A DNA stretch of 64,000 nt from CAVRCA01 sp963719345 (GCA_963719345.1 CAVRCA010000005.1:124001-188000); one strand, 5' to 3'. Numbered from the stretch's first letter, positions 48,652 to 58,271 are shown. The notes: a model not told the origin generated them from the sequence alone. Program-made: numbers and translations.

Positions 48652-50061
48652 TCAAAGCTGCGATGGCCAGGCGTGGGCAAGAATGCCGGTCAATTCCGCG
48701 GTGCTCGCCAGACGCTCAAATCCGGCAACGAGCGCCATCACCCGTTCCGCTTGCGGCGGCGGCAAACACGATTTCACGTTGCCGCGAAACTTTTCCTCAA
48801 GGGCCGCCTGGCTGACCGGGTGCTCGGGACTGCCGTGCCGGTCGTAGACCTCCTGCCGCAGCGTCGTCCCCGACCTGGTGGTGACGGTCATGCGGCAGGC
48901 GTGCCTTGCCTCGCGCCCCCGGGCGTTGATCGCCGGATCATCGAACACGGTGATGCGGCGCATGAAGTCGAGCAGGGTCGGATCGGCCAGCCGCTCCTCG
49001 GTGTAATCGCCGGCGGTGACGCCGCGTCCCTGTGCCATCGTCGCCAGGCCGAAATAGAGGTTCATCTGCGCCGCGGTGACACCCGCCGGCTTGTAGTCCC
49101 ACGCGGTGTGGACGTACGTCATGTGGCCGACGCCCACCTCGATGGCAGCGATATCGTCCGCTGTGAGATGATGCTCCCGCATCACCTGATGCAGCGCGTC
49201 GAGTGCCGCGTGGATGCTGGTGACGCTCGGATACATCTTGAAGCCGACGTGCAGCGTTTCCCACTCCCGGCCGAGACCGTGCGTCAGGCGCGCGACGTCC
49301 GGCTGGCGCGACAGCGAGCTGAGGAAGCCGCCATAGCCCGCCTCCAGCACCTCGGTAATGCCGGTAAAACCCCGCTCGGCGAGCAGGGCGGCGTAGACAC
49401 CGCTTTGCGCGGCCCGCCCGGCGTGCAGGCGCTTGACCATCGCTCCCTCTTGCGCCGCCATCAGGCCGCACGCCATCGACCCGGCGATGCCGAGTGCGTG
49501 CTGCATCTGGCCCGCATTCAGCCCGCTCGACCGGCCCGCGGCGGCGCCGGCGACGAAGGTGCCGCTCGTTCCTTGCGGGTGAAAGCCGTTGAGAAAGAGC
49601 TGCGTCGTCGCCGCATTGCCCACCCGCGTGCCGACCTCGTAGCCGGCGATGATCGCGGTAAGGACGTCGCCTCCCGAGAGACCGCCGCGTGTCTCCGCAT
49701 AGCCGAGCGCGATCGGTACCGTGATCGAGTTCGGGTGCAGCACGGAGTTGCGGTGGATGTCGTCCATCTCGAAGGCGTGGCCGGCCGTGCTGTTGACCAG
49801 CACCGCCTGCGACCACGACGTGCGCTGCCCGGTTCCCCAAAGCGATGCGGCGCCATTGCCGCCTTCGGCGATCGCCATGTCGCGCACCATGCGGGTCCAC
49901 GGCAGCGTGGCGCCATGCAGGCAGACACCGATCCCGTCCAGCAGGCACAGCTTGGCGTGCCGGATCACCTCGGCCGGGATGTCGGCGAATTGCAGGTTCG
50001 CCGCGAACGCCGCGAGATCGCGGGTGGCGTGCGCCAGCAGCGGCGGAGCCGAGGCGGACAT
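48652..50061 (-). CDS. MmgE/PrpD family protein
   Basis: A 469-residue protein of the 2-methylcitrate-dehydratase/aconitate-decarboxylase family from ATG 50061. LLDGIGVCLHGATLPW, NSTAGHAFEMDDIHRNSVLHPNS-type region (the D-D-x-H motif near residue 100), GFHPQGTSGTF, MKRLHAGRAAQSG-like VKRLHAGRAAQSG and GFKMYPSVTSIHAALDA are family marks. Members dehydrate or decarboxylate tricarboxylates such as 2-methylcitrate, cis-aconitate or iminodisuccinate. Substrate unknown here. It heads the PrpD-AroE-AroQ-BKACE run, 13 bases before aroE. Confidence 0.88.
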   Translation of the reverse strand: MSASAPPLLAHATRDLAAFAANLQFADIPAEVIRHAKLCLLDGIGVCLHGATLPWTRMVRDMAIAEGGNGAASLWGTGQRTSWSQAVLVNSTAGHAFEMDDIHRNSVLHPNSITVPIALGYAETRGGLSGGDVLTAIIAGYEVGTRVGNAATTQLFLNGFHPQGTSGTFVAGAAAGRSSGLNAGQMQHALGIAGSMACGLMAAQEGAMVKRLHAGRAAQSGVYAALLAERGFTGITEVLEAGYGGFLSSLSRQPDVARLTHGLGREWETLHVGFKMYPSVTSIHAALDALHQVMREHHLTADDIAAIEVGVGHMTYVHTAWDYKPAGVTAAQMNLYFGLATMAQGRGVTAGDYTEERLADPTLLDFMRRITVFDDPAINARGREARHACRMTVTTRSGTTLRQEVYDRHGSPEHPVSQAALEEKFRGNVKSCLPPPQAERVMALVAGFERLASTAELTGILAHAWPSQL

Positions 50062-50139
50062 CCGAGTTCTCCCAGCTTTCACGGAGGCGAAGCCTAGCGG
50101 TGACCCGGACGAGAAACGAGTCGGACAGGGTCGGCTTTT

Positions 50140-50766
50140 TCAGGCGTTGCGGGCCGCCTCGACGAAACGGCGGATCAGCGCCGGGCTTTTCAGGCCCGGC
50201 GAGGTCTCGACCCCTGACGACACGTCGACCGCGCTCGCGCCGGTGGTGCGGATCGCCGCGACCACGTTGTCCGGCGTGAGGCCGCCGGCCAGAAACCAGG
50301 GGACGGGGGCCCGCCAGCCGTCGAGCAGCGACCAGTCGAACCGGGTGGCGTTGCCGCCCGGCCGGCTGGCGTCCCGTGCGGGCTTGGCTTCCAGCACCAG
50401 CCTGTCCGCTCCCTCCGAGCCGGCCGGCAGTTCCGCTGCCGTGGCGATCCCCACGGCGCGCCACACCGGGACGCCGAACCTTTTGCGCACCGCCGCCACC
50501 CGGCCGGCGCCGGCGTAGAGTTGCAGCGCATCGAGCGGCAGCAAGGCCAGCACGGCCGCGATCGCCTCGTCGGTCGGCTCGACGAACAGGCCGACGCGGC
50601 CCGGGCCGCCGTCGACGCGCGCCGACAGCGCGGCGGCGTCGGTTGGGGTGACGAAGCGGGGCGAAGGCGGGAAGAAGTTCAGGCCGATCCAGTCCGCGCC
50701 GGCCTGCACGGCGGCATCGAACGCCGGGGCGCTGTTGACGCCGCAGATCTTGACCCGGACGGTCAT
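50140..50766 (-). CDS. trpF: Phosphoribosylanthranilate isomerase TrpF
   Basis: Third-step enzyme of tryptophan synthesis, a TIM barrel of 208 residues. From ATG 50766: VRVKICGVNSAPAFDAA has the catalytic Cys, GLNFFPPSPRFVT is typical, LQLYAGAG aligns with LQLHG, and LAGGLTPDNV plus VDVSSGVETSPGLKS hold the phosphate loop and catalytic Asp. A TTG start 11 codons upstream would overlap pyrF and is not preferred. Order pyrF-trpF is common in alphaproteobacteria. Confidence 0.93.
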   Translation of the reverse strand: MTVRVKICGVNSAPAFDAAVQAGADWIGLNFFPPSPRFVTPTDAAALSARVDGGPGRVGLFVEPTDEAIAAVLALLPLDALQLYAGAGRVAAVRKRFGVPVWRAVGIATAAELPAGSEGADRLVLEAKPARDASRPGGNATRFDWSLLDGWRAPVPWFLAGGLTPDNVVAAIRTTGASAVDVSSGVETSPGLKSPALIRRFVEAARNA

Positions 50767-50791
50767 CTCGGGCCCGGTCGTTCGAGGCTGG

Positions 50792-51502
50792 TCAGTCAAG
50801 GCTGGCGACGATGGCCGCAGCGGCGGCGGCGGGATCGGGTGCGGCGGTGATCGGACGGCCGATGACGAGCCAGTCGGCCCCCGCCGCGACCGCTTGGCGC
50901 GGGGTCATCGTGCGCCTCTGGTCGCCCCGCGCCGTCCCCTCGGGCCGGATGCCGGGGACCACCAGCGCCGGCCCGGCCCCCAAGGCGTCGCGCAACGGCG
51001 CCAATTCCAGGGGACTGCACACCAGGCCGTCCGCCCCGGCCAGCAGCGCGAGCCGCGCCAGCCGCAGCACCTGTTGCGTCGTCCCGCCGGCGACCCCGGT
51101 CTCGTCCAGGTCGGCGCCGCTCAGGCTGGTGAGCACGGTCACGGCCAGCAACAGCGGACGATCGGCGCCGGCCTCCTCGGCGGCAAGGCGCGCCGCCTGG
51201 ATCATCGCAGCACCTCCCGCGGCATGCAGGGTGAGCAGCCGGGGAGCCAGCGGCAACACGGCGCGCACCGCACCTGCCGCGGTGTTGGGGATGTCGTGCA
51301 GCTTGAGGTCGAGGAACACCGGGCGAGCGATCCGCTCGGCGACCTTGCCGTAACCCTCCGGCCCGTTGGCGAGGTAGAACTCGAGCCCGAGCTTGACCAT
51401 GCCGAAATGCGGCGTCGCGGCCAGCGCCAGGTTCTGCGCCCGCACCACGTCGGTGGTGTCGAGGGCGAGGATGATGCGTCCCGCGGCGGAGAGGGTCGGC
51501 AC
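50792..51502 (-). CDS. pyrF: Orotidine 5'-phosphate decarboxylase PyrF
   Basis: Final step of UMP synthesis, TIM barrel, 236 residues from GTG 51502. The catalytic Lys and Asp cluster is FLDLKLHDIPNTAAGAV, substrate binding comes from IILALDTTD at the N-terminus, and the phosphate loop is VVPGIRPEG with IGRPITAA at the end. It follows the LapA-like gene by 2 bases and precedes trpF. Confidence 0.95.
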   Translation of the reverse strand: MPTLSAAGRIILALDTTDVVRAQNLALAATPHFGMVKLGLEFYLANGPEGYGKVAERIARPVFLDLKLHDIPNTAAGAVRAVLPLAPRLLTLHAAGGAAMIQAARLAAEEAGADRPLLLAVTVLTSLSGADLDETGVAGGTTQQVLRLARLALLAGADGLVCSPLELAPLRDALGAGPALVVPGIRPEGTARGDQRRTMTPRQAVAAGADWLVIGRPITAAPDPAAAAAAIVASLD

Positions 51503-51504
51503 GC

Positions 51505-51843
51505 TCAGCCCGGCGGCGGCAGGCCGGCGAGCGCTCCGGCCGCGGGCCCTGCGCCGGCGCGGGCGGCCCCGAGATTCGCCCGCAGCGACTGCACCTGCTC
51601 CTCAAGCTGGCGGACCATGTATTCGGCGCGCCGCGCTCGCCGACGTTGCGCCAGCGCGCTCAGCCAGACGAACAAGGCGCCGAGCACGAAGGCGACGGCC
51701 ATGCCGACCAGCACGGCCAATGACAGCGGAACATCCATCAGGAAGTCGGTCGGCCACAAGGTGAGCCGGACCGGCTCGCGATTGGAGAGGGTGAAGAGGA
51801 TCAGGATCACCAGCACCGGGACGGCGACGATGAGACGGATCAT
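51505..51843 (-). CDS. LapA-domain (DUF1049) membrane protein
   Basis: A 112-residue protein with two membrane helices (RLIVAVPVLVILILFTLSN and VPLSLAVLVGMAVAFVLGAL) separated by NREPVRLTLWP, the LapA signature. A basic/coiled-coil tail (LAQRRRARRAEYMVRQLEEQVQSL) follows. In Enterobacteria LapA with LapB controls LpxC and so lipopolysaccharide. No lapB is adjacent. Coupled to ihfB by a 4-base overlap (ATGA); the ihfB-lapA-pyrF-trpF order is conserved in the group. Confidence 0.85.
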   Translation of the reverse strand: MIRLIVAVPVLVILILFTLSNREPVRLTLWPTDFLMDVPLSLAVLVGMAVAFVLGALFVWLSALAQRRRARRAEYMVRQLEEQVQSLRANLGAARAGAGPAAGALAGLPPPG

Positions 51844-52163
51844 GCCGGCACCCGCTTGCTGACGCCGCTGTCGCGCGCCGGCTTGCCGCGGTTCACCCGC
51901 TCGCGCAGCTCCTTGCCCGCCTTGAAGAACGGCACCGCCTTCTCGTCGACCGGCACCGCCTCGCCGGTGCGCGGGTTGCGGCCGGTGCGCGCGTTGCGGC
52001 GCTTGACCGTGAAGGCACCGAAGCCGCGCAGCTCGACCCGTTCGCCGCGTGCCAGCGCGCCGGTGATTTCATCGAAGATCGTCGACACGATGAGCTCCAC
52101 GTCACGGCCGGTCAGATGCGGGTTGGCGGCGGCCAGTTCGGTGACAAGCTCAGACCTGGTCAT
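51840..52163 (-). CDS. ihfB: Integration host factor subunit beta
   Basis: A 107-residue HU/IHF-fold DNA-bending protein from ATG 52163 (MTRSELVTELAAANPHL). VELRGFGAFTVKRRNARTGR leads into the flexible arm NPRTGEAVPVDEKAVPFFKAGKELRERVN, with the Pro that intercalates DNA. The tail after Asn-Arg is longer than in E. coli. Lies just after sppA and rpsA in the same direction, as is common for ihfB downstream of rpsA. Confidence 0.93.
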   Translation of the reverse strand: MTRSELVTELAAANPHLTGRDVELIVSTIFDEITGALARGERVELRGFGAFTVKRRNARTGRNPRTGEAVPVDEKAVPFFKAGKELRERVNRGKPARDSGVSKRVPA

Positions 52164-52218
52164 GCTTGGCCCCAAAAGTGGCGTTCCGGGCAGGTGAGGC
52201 CCGGTGTCCCACTAGGTC

Positions 52219-53145
52219 TCAGCGGCTGTCAGCCTGCCAGAGCGCCCACGCGCCGTCAATTTTAAGCCCTTGCATCACAAGCATTTTCCCCACGTCTCCA
52301 AACAGCGGACCGAGGGTGGCGCCGAACGCGCGGGCCGCGAGCGTTTCGCCGCTGCCGACGTCCCGGACCGGTATCGACAGCGGTACGTGGCGCTCGGCCG
52401 CCAGCCACTGGCGCGCGTCGGCCTCGCCGCCGATCTGGTCGACGAGCCCGAGCCGCAGCGCCTGCCGCCCGGTATAGGCCCGCCCGTCCGCCAGTTCGCG
52501 GACCCGCTCTTCCGGCAGGTGGCGGCCGGCGACGACCATGGCGACGAACTGGTCGAACATGTCCATCACCAACCCATGCAGCACCTCGCGGCCCTCCGGG
52601 GAGAGCGGGCGGGTGAAGCTCGGCTGGTCCTTCAACGGCCCGGAGGTGATCGCCTCTCCGGTGACGCCGAGCTTGCCGAGCAGGCCGGACACCTCGCCGG
52701 TCTGCAGCAGCACGCCGATCGAGCCGGTGAGCGTGGCCTCACGCGCGAAAATGCGGGCGGCGGGCAGGGCGATCATGTAGCCGGCGGAAGCGGCGGTCCC
52801 GCCCATCACGGCGACCACCGGCTTGCGTGCTGCCACCCGGCCGATCGCGTCATGCAGGCTCTCGCCGCCGGCGACGCTGCCGCCGGGGCTGTTGATCAAC
52901 ACGATCAACGTATCAACGTTCTTGTCATTCGCCAGCGCCGAAACCGCCTCGGTCAGCTTGCGGTCCTCGGTGATGATGCCGCTGACGGTCAGCCGCGCGA
53001 TATGCCGGCCGGTCGTTGGCAGCAAGCTGCCGCCGAACCACGCCAGCACCGCCGCCAGCACGCCGAGCACCGCGACCGCCCGCCAAACGAACAGGCGGCG
53101 CTTGAGGCGCCGCCTGTCGAGCAGTAGGTCGGTTTCCAGCGTCAT
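52219..53145 (-). CDS. sppA: Signal peptide peptidase SppA, 36-kDa type
   Basis: A 308-residue membrane serine protease of family S49, digesting cleaved signal peptides. From ATG 53145: basic start, one membrane helix (VWRAVAVLGVLAAVLAWFGG), then LIVLINSPGGSVAGGESLHDAI, the nucleophile Ser in MGGTAASAGYMIALPA, TGSIGVLL, and the general-base Lys in TSGPLKDQPSFTRPLS. The open frame continues upstream into rpsA only because of the rpsA frameshift; the two are separate genes, 35 bases apart. Confidence 0.92.
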   Translation of the reverse strand: MTLETDLLLDRRRLKRRLFVWRAVAVLGVLAAVLAWFGGSLLPTTGRHIARLTVSGIITEDRKLTEAVSALANDKNVDTLIVLINSPGGSVAGGESLHDAIGRVAARKPVVAVMGGTAASAGYMIALPAARIFAREATLTGSIGVLLQTGEVSGLLGKLGVTGEAITSGPLKDQPSFTRPLSPEGREVLHGLVMDMFDQFVAMVVAGRHLPEERVRELADGRAYTGRQALRLGLVDQIGGEADARQWLAAERHVPLSIPVRDVGSGETLAARAFGATLGPLFGDVGKMLVMQGLKIDGAWALWQADSR

Positions 53146-53180
53146 CGGCGGTCGGGCCGAGCGGATCGGCTCTCCGCGGC

Positions 53181-54933
53181 TCAGCTCTCCGACTGGGCCT
53201 GCTGGTTCCGCCGGCGGATCGCCGCGCCGAGGATGTCGCCCAGCGAGGCACCGGAATCGGAGCTGCCGTAATCCTGGATCGCCTGCTTGTCCTCCTCGAC
53301 CTCCTTGCCCTTGATGGTCAAGGCGAGCTTGCGGGCGGCGCGGTCCACGGCAGTGATCTTGGCGTCCACCTTCTCGCCCACCGCGAAGCGGTCGGGGCGC
53401 TGGTCGGACTTGTCGCGGGCGAGCTCGGCACGGCGGATGAAGCCGGTGAGCACGTCGTTGACCTTCACCTCGATGCCGTTCTGCTGGATCGCGGTGACGA
53501 CGCAGGTGACGATGTCGTTCTTGTGGACCGAGTTCGAGCACGTTGGCCGCCGGGTCGTCCCGAAGCTGCTTGATGCCCAGGCTGATCCGCTCCTTCTCGA
53601 CATCGACGTCGAGCACCTTCGCCTTGACGATCTGGGCCTTCTCGTACTTGGCCATCGCCAATTCGCCCGGCTCGTCCCAGGAGAGGTCGGACATGTGGAC
53701 CATGCCGTCGACGTCCGGCGCGATGCCGATGAACAGGCCGAACTCGGTGATGTTGCGGATTTCGCCCTCGACCACCGAGCCGATCGGGTGCTCGTCGACG
53801 AACTGCTCCCACGGGTTGCGCTGCACCTGCTTCAGGCCGAGCGAGATGCGCCGCTTCGAGCTGTCCACGTCGAGCACCATCACTTCGACCTCCTGGGAGG
53901 TCGCGACGATCTTGCCCGGATGGACGTTCTTCTTGGTCCAGCTCATCTCGGAGACGTGGACCAGGCCCTCGACGCCCGGCTCCAGCTCCACGAAGGCGCC
54001 GTAGTCGGTGATGTTGGTGACCCGGCCGGTGTATTTGGCGCCGGGCGGATATTTCGCCGCCACACCCTCCCACGGGTCGGCCTCGAGCTGCTTCATGCCG
54101 AGGCTGATGCGCTGGGTCTCCGGGTTGAAGCGGATGACCTGCACCTTGACCTGCTGGCCGATCTGCAGCGCCTCGGACGGATGGTTGATGCGCCGCCAGG
54201 CGATGTCGGTGACGTGCAGCAGGCCGTCGACGCCGCCGAGGTCGACGAAGGCGCCGTAGTCGGTGATGTTCTTGACCACGCCGTCGAGGATCATGCCCTC
54301 CTTGAGGCCCTGGATCAGCTCGGAGCGCTGCTCGGCGCGGGTTTCCTCGAGCACGGCACGGCGGGAGACCACGATGTTGCCGCGCGCCCGGTCCATCTTG
54401 AGGATCTGGAACGGCTGCGGCGAGCCCATCAGCGGGCCGACGTCGCGCACCGGACGGATGTCGACCTGGCTGCCCGGGAGGAAGGCGACGGCGCCGCCGA
54501 GGTCGACCGTGAAGCCGCCCTTGACGCGGCCGTAGATCGCGCCCTGGACGCGCTGGTTGCCCTCGAACGCCTTTTCGAGGTTGGTCCAGGCCTCCTCGCG
54601 GCGGGCCTTTTCGCGCGAGAGCACGATGGAGCCGTCGCGGTCCTCGTAGCGCTCGACATAGAGCTCGACGTAGTCGCCGGGCTTGACCTCCGGCTTGGCG
54701 CCGGGCGGGCTGAACTCCTTGAGTGCGACGCGGCCCTCGCTCTTGAGGCCGACATCGACGATGGCGAACTCGTCGGTCAGGCGGACGACGCGGCCGGTGA
54801 CGACCGAACCGTCGAAGCCGGAATCGCGCCCGAGCGTCTCGTCGAGCAGCGAGGCGAAGTCCTCGCCCTGGAAATGGTCCCCCATCGAGCCGGCGTTACG
54901 GTCGGCGACGAGGGCGGTGGCGGATGCTGCCAT
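53181..54933 (-). CDS. rpsA: 30S ribosomal protein S1 (one frameshift)
   Basis: Binds mRNA on the 30S subunit. From ATG 54933 it has six S1 repeats; typical cores are NITDYGAFVDLGGVDGLLHV, NITDYGAFVELEPGVEGLVH and NITEFGLFIGIAPDVDGMVH. One extra G near 53530 (GAACTCGGTCCAC) breaks the fifth/sixth repeat; beyond it HKNDIVTCVVTAI, TGFIRRAELARDK and the tail GDILGAAIRRRNQQAQ end at 53181. About 583 residues, normal. Because rpsA is essential, a sequence error is by far the likeliest reason. Confidence 0.93.
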
Positions 54934-55345
54934 GTGGTGGAATGGTTCCGTGACGGGTCTGTCCGGGCGCTTGGCCCGAAGGTTCGTCTGCTTGCGCGTT
55001 CTGTGGGCGAACACGACTTGCCCGCGCCCTGGGGATGCCGGGAGCGGGCCGTGTGGGTTGAGGATTACGCCAATCGTTGCAGGCGTCGTAAGTTAGATAA
55101 ACCTGCCGTAATCAGAGTCTAAGCGAAGTCGGCTCCAGGGAGCGTCATTGCCGGGCTTGTCCCGGCAATCCATACCGCCACCCTCACGAACCGGGGATGG
55201 ATGCCCGGAACAAGTCCGGGCATGACTGTGCAGGGGCTTCGTTTCAGACTGACCTATCGCCCGACCGGAAGCGGGGATGATCGGGCGACACGGGCCGGCG
55301 GAGCGGCTAGCCTGTCGCGCAACGCCAATTCAGAGGCGCATCGTC
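54934..55345. other. 412-base intergenic region between rpsA and the polyol operon
   Basis: No gene is seen. It must hold the divergent promoters of rpsA (minus) and of the polyol dehydrogenase (plus). An AT-richer patch at about 55060-55125 is the likely rpsA promoter zone, but no clear -35/-10 pair could be fixed. The repeat at 55144-55226 fills the middle. Confidence 0.6.
55144..55226. repeat. Composite two-hairpin dispersed repeat, full copy in inverted orientation
   Basis: An 83-bp element running GTCATTGCCGGG...CCCGGCAAT, spacer, then ATGCCCGGA...TCCGGGCATGAC. It has the same two hairpins as 31712-31796 in reverse order, so the elements are inverted copies of each other. Here it lies between divergent genes, not at a convergent end. 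Confidence 0.8.
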
Positions 55346-56827
55346 ATGGACGTCATCGAACTGAACCGGGCCGCCCTGGCCCGCCTGCAGCCGCCGATCC
55401 ACGTCCCGGCCTACGACGTGGCGGCGATAACGCCCGGCATCGTGCATCTGGGCCTGGGCGGTTTCCATCGCGCGCACATGGCCCGCTACATGCACGATCT
55501 GCTCGATCGCGATGCCGGCAGCCGCGGCTGGGCGATCGCCGGCGCCGGCCTGTTGCCGGGCGATCGCCGGATGCTCGACAGCCTGGCCCCGCAGGACGGG
55601 CTCTACACCCTGGTCGAGCGCAGCGGCGCGGAGACGACGGTGACGGTCATCGGGTCGCTTGCCAAGGTGATCTTCGCCGCCGAATCGAGCGAGGCGCTGC
55701 TGGCCGAGATCGACGCGCCTTCCATCCGCATCGTCAGCCTGACCGTGACCGAGAACGGCTATTGCCTCAACCCGTCCACCAAACGGCTCGATCCCGAGCA
55801 TCGGCTGATCCGGCAGGATCTGGCCGCCCCCGCCGCGCCGCACAGCGCGATCGGCGTCATCGTCGAGGCGTATCGGCGTCGGCGAGCGGCCGGCGCGCCG
55901 CCCTTTACGGCCCTGAGCTGCGACAACATCCAGCACAACGGCGAGGTGCTGCGCGAGGCGGTGCTCACGCTCGCCCGTCTGCGCGATCCCGGGTTGGCGA
56001 CATGGATCGAGCGGGAGGCGTCGTTCCCGAGCACGATGGTCGACCGGATCACGCCGGTGACGGCCCCGGAGGACGTTGCGGCGCTGCGGCGCGACTACGG
56101 GATCGCCGATCGCTGGCCGGTGTTCTGCGAGACGTTCACGCAATGGGTGATCGAGGACCGTTTCGTACACGGACGTCCGGCCTGGGAGACGGTCGGGGCG
56201 CAGATGGTGGACGACGTCGCGCCCTACGAGTTCATGAAGCTTCGTCTGCTGAACGGCAGTCATCTGGCGGTGGCCGGGCTCGGCCGGCTCGCCGGCTACA
56301 CCTACGTCCACGAGGCGATGGCCGATGCCGCGATCAGCCGGTTCATGACGGCGCTGATGGACCGCGAGACCGGGCCGACCTTGCGGCCGGTGCCGGGGGT
56401 CGACCTCGCGGCCTACAAGGCGACGCTGGTCGAGCGGTTCGCCAATCCGGCGATCCGGGACACGGTCGAGCGGGTGAACACGGACGCCCCGATCAACGTG
56501 CTGGTCGATCCGATTCGCGATCGGATCGCCAGCGGCGCCGACATCCCGTTGCTGGCGCTGGCGCTGGCCGCGTGGCTGCGGCGGGTGCGCGGCGAGGACG
56601 AGCAGGGCGGCCGGATCGACGTGCGCCACCCGCTTGCCGAGGAACTGCGCGAGCGCGCGGTCGAGGGCGGCGCCGACCCGCGCCCGCTGCTCGGCATCGC
56701 CTCGCTGTTCGGCGAACTCGGCACCGATCCGCGGGTCGTCGAGCCGGTCGCCGGCTGGCTGCGGTCGCTCTACGAGCGCGGCAGCCGCGCCACCCTCGAG
56801 GAGGCCGCTCGCACCCTGCGATTCTAG
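55346..56827 (+). CDS. Polyol (mannitol/arabinitol-type) dehydrogenase of the long-chain MDR family
   Basis: A 493-residue NAD-dependent polyol dehydrogenase, probably mannitol 2-dehydrogenase-like (MtlK). From ATG 55346: IVHLGLGGFHRAHMARYMHDL (NAD-binding), LSCDNIQHNGEVLREAV and SFPSTMVDRITP, then the catalytic Lys region MKLRLLNGSHLAVAGLGRLAGY (KxxxxN...H). It oxidises hexitols or pentitols to ketoses. It opens the operon with the sugar-alcohol ABC transporter, xylulokinase and sorbitol dehydrogenase, close to the smoS-mtlK-xylB arrangement of Rhodobacter sphaeroides, though here the order differs. Confidence 0.88.
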   Translation: MDVIELNRAALARLQPPIHVPAYDVAAITPGIVHLGLGGFHRAHMARYMHDLLDRDAGSRGWAIAGAGLLPGDRRMLDSLAPQDGLYTLVERSGAETTVTVIGSLAKVIFAAESSEALLAEIDAPSIRIVSLTVTENGYCLNPSTKRLDPEHRLIRQDLAAPAAPHSAIGVIVEAYRRRRAAGAPPFTALSCDNIQHNGEVLREAVLTLARLRDPGLATWIEREASFPSTMVDRITPVTAPEDVAALRRDYGIADRWPVFCETFTQWVIEDRFVHGRPAWETVGAQMVDDVAPYEFMKLRLLNGSHLAVAGLGRLAGYTYVHEAMADAAISRFMTALMDRETGPTLRPVPGVDLAAYKATLVERFANPAIRDTVERVNTDAPINVLVDPIRDRIASGADIPLLALALAAWLRRVRGEDEQGGRIDVRHPLAEELRERAVEGGADPRPLLGIASLFGELGTDPRVVEPVAGWLRSLYERGSRATLEEAARTLRF

Positions 56828-56924
56828 CGCCCCGCCGCGTTGACGGAGAGAGAACAAGCTGACTACGGTTCGCGCGAGCAAACCAGCTTGGACACACCGA
56901 GCGCCGGTCAGTAAGGGAACGTCG

Positions 56925-58244
56925 ATGAAGCAGTTGCGCTTGTGCGTGACGTCCACCGCCCTGGCTGGGCTGTTGGTGGCCGGAACAGCCCGTGCCGACA
57001 CCACACTCACCATCGCGACCGTGAACAACGGCGACATGGTGGTTATGCAGAAACTCTCCCCTGAGTTCGAGAAGCTGCACCCGGACATCCACCTGCGCTG
57101 GGTGGTGCTGGAGGAGAACGTGCTGCGCCAGCGCGTCACCACCGACATCGCGACCCACGCCGGACAGTTCGACATCGTGACGGTGGGCAACTACGAGGTG
57201 CCGATCTGGGCCAAGCAGAATTGGCTGGAACCGCTTGATAACCTGCCGGCGTCGTACGACGTCGACGATCTGCTGAAGCCGGTCCGCGACGGGCTGACCT
57301 ATCAGGGAAAACTCTACGGCCTGCCGTTCTACGCCGAGAGCGCGATGACCTATTACCGGAAGGACCTGTTCGACAAGGCCGGCCTCAAGATGCCCGACCA
57401 GCCGACCTATGCGCAGGTCCGCGAGTTCGCCGACAAGATCACCGACAAGTCGCACGAGACCTATGGAATGTGTCTGCGCGGCAAGCCAGGCTGGGGCGAG
57501 AACATGGCGTATCTCACCACGCTGGTGAACACCTTCGGCGGCCAGTGGTTTAACATGTCGTGGAAGCCGACGATCGACACGCCGCAATGGAAGCAGGCGG
57601 TCACCTATTACAGCGACATTCTCAAGAAGGACGGTCCGCCAGGCGCCACTTCGAACGGGTTCAACGAGAATCTCGCGCTGTTCTCCAGCGGGCATTGCGG
57701 CATGTGGGTTGACGCCACCGTCGCGGCCGGCCTGCTGTTCGACAAGAAGCAGTCGCAGGTGGCCGACAAGCTGGGTTTCGCGGCGATGCCGGTCGGCGAC
57801 TTCACCGGCGGCCCGACCTGGTTGTGGAGCTGGAACCTCGGAATTCCCGCCTCGTCCAAGCAGAAGGATGCGGCCAAGACGTTCGTCACCTGGGCGACAT
57901 CGAAGGACTACATTCAACTGGTCGCCAAGGAGAACGGCTGGGTCGCGGTGCCGCCCGGCACGCGGCGCTCGACTTACGAGAACGCCGATTACAAGCAGGT
58001 CGCGCCGTTCGCCGGCTTCGTCGAGAAGGCGATCGAGACGGCCAACCCGAACGGCAGCACGCGCGAGCCGCGCCCCTATCAAGGCGCGCAATTCGTCGGG
58101 ATTCCCGAGTTTCAGGGCATCGGCACCCAGGTCGGCCAGACCATCGCCGGCACTCTCACCGGACAGACGACGGTCGACCAGGCGCTGCGGGCGGCGCAGT
58201 CGGCGACCGAGCGGGTGATGCGCCAGGCCGGCTACGAGAAATAG
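56925..58244 (+). CDS. smoE: Polyol ABC transporter, periplasmic substrate-binding protein (SmoE-like)
   Basis: A 439-residue extracellular solute-binding protein of family 1 with signal peptide (LCVTSTALAGLLVAGTARA, cleavage after residue ~24). Blocks are DTTLTIATVNNGDMVVMQKL, FDIVTVGNYEVPIWAKQNWL and NGFNENLALFSSGHCGMWVDATVAAG, typical of the sorbitol/mannitol-binding SmoE/MtlE group, and LGIPASSKQKDAAKTFV. It delivers the sugar alcohol to the SmoFG channel. Good spacing to the next gene (27 bases). Confidence 0.88.
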   Translation: MKQLRLCVTSTALAGLLVAGTARADTTLTIATVNNGDMVVMQKLSPEFEKLHPDIHLRWVVLEENVLRQRVTTDIATHAGQFDIVTVGNYEVPIWAKQNWLEPLDNLPASYDVDDLLKPVRDGLTYQGKLYGLPFYAESAMTYYRKDLFDKAGLKMPDQPTYAQVREFADKITDKSHETYGMCLRGKPGWGENMAYLTTLVNTFGGQWFNMSWKPTIDTPQWKQAVTYYSDILKKDGPPGATSNGFNENLALFSSGHCGMWVDATVAAGLLFDKKQSQVADKLGFAAMPVGDFTGGPTWLWSWNLGIPASSKQKDAAKTFVTWATSKDYIQLVAKENGWVAVPPGTRRSTYENADYKQVAPFAGFVEKAIETANPNGSTREPRPYQGAQFVGIPEFQGIGTQVGQTIAGTLTGQTTVDQALRAAQSATERVMRQAGYEK

Positions 58245-58271
58245 CCATCGCACCGGCGAAGGGGTTCGCAC

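Noticed and set aside
52219..55014. A 931-codon open frame joining S1 ribosomal protein to SppA as one fusion protein
   Set aside because: Residues between the two parts are Arg/Gly/Pro noise, the true S1 tail is in another frame ending at 53181, and SppA has its own ATG at 53145. The fusion is produced by the rpsA indel.
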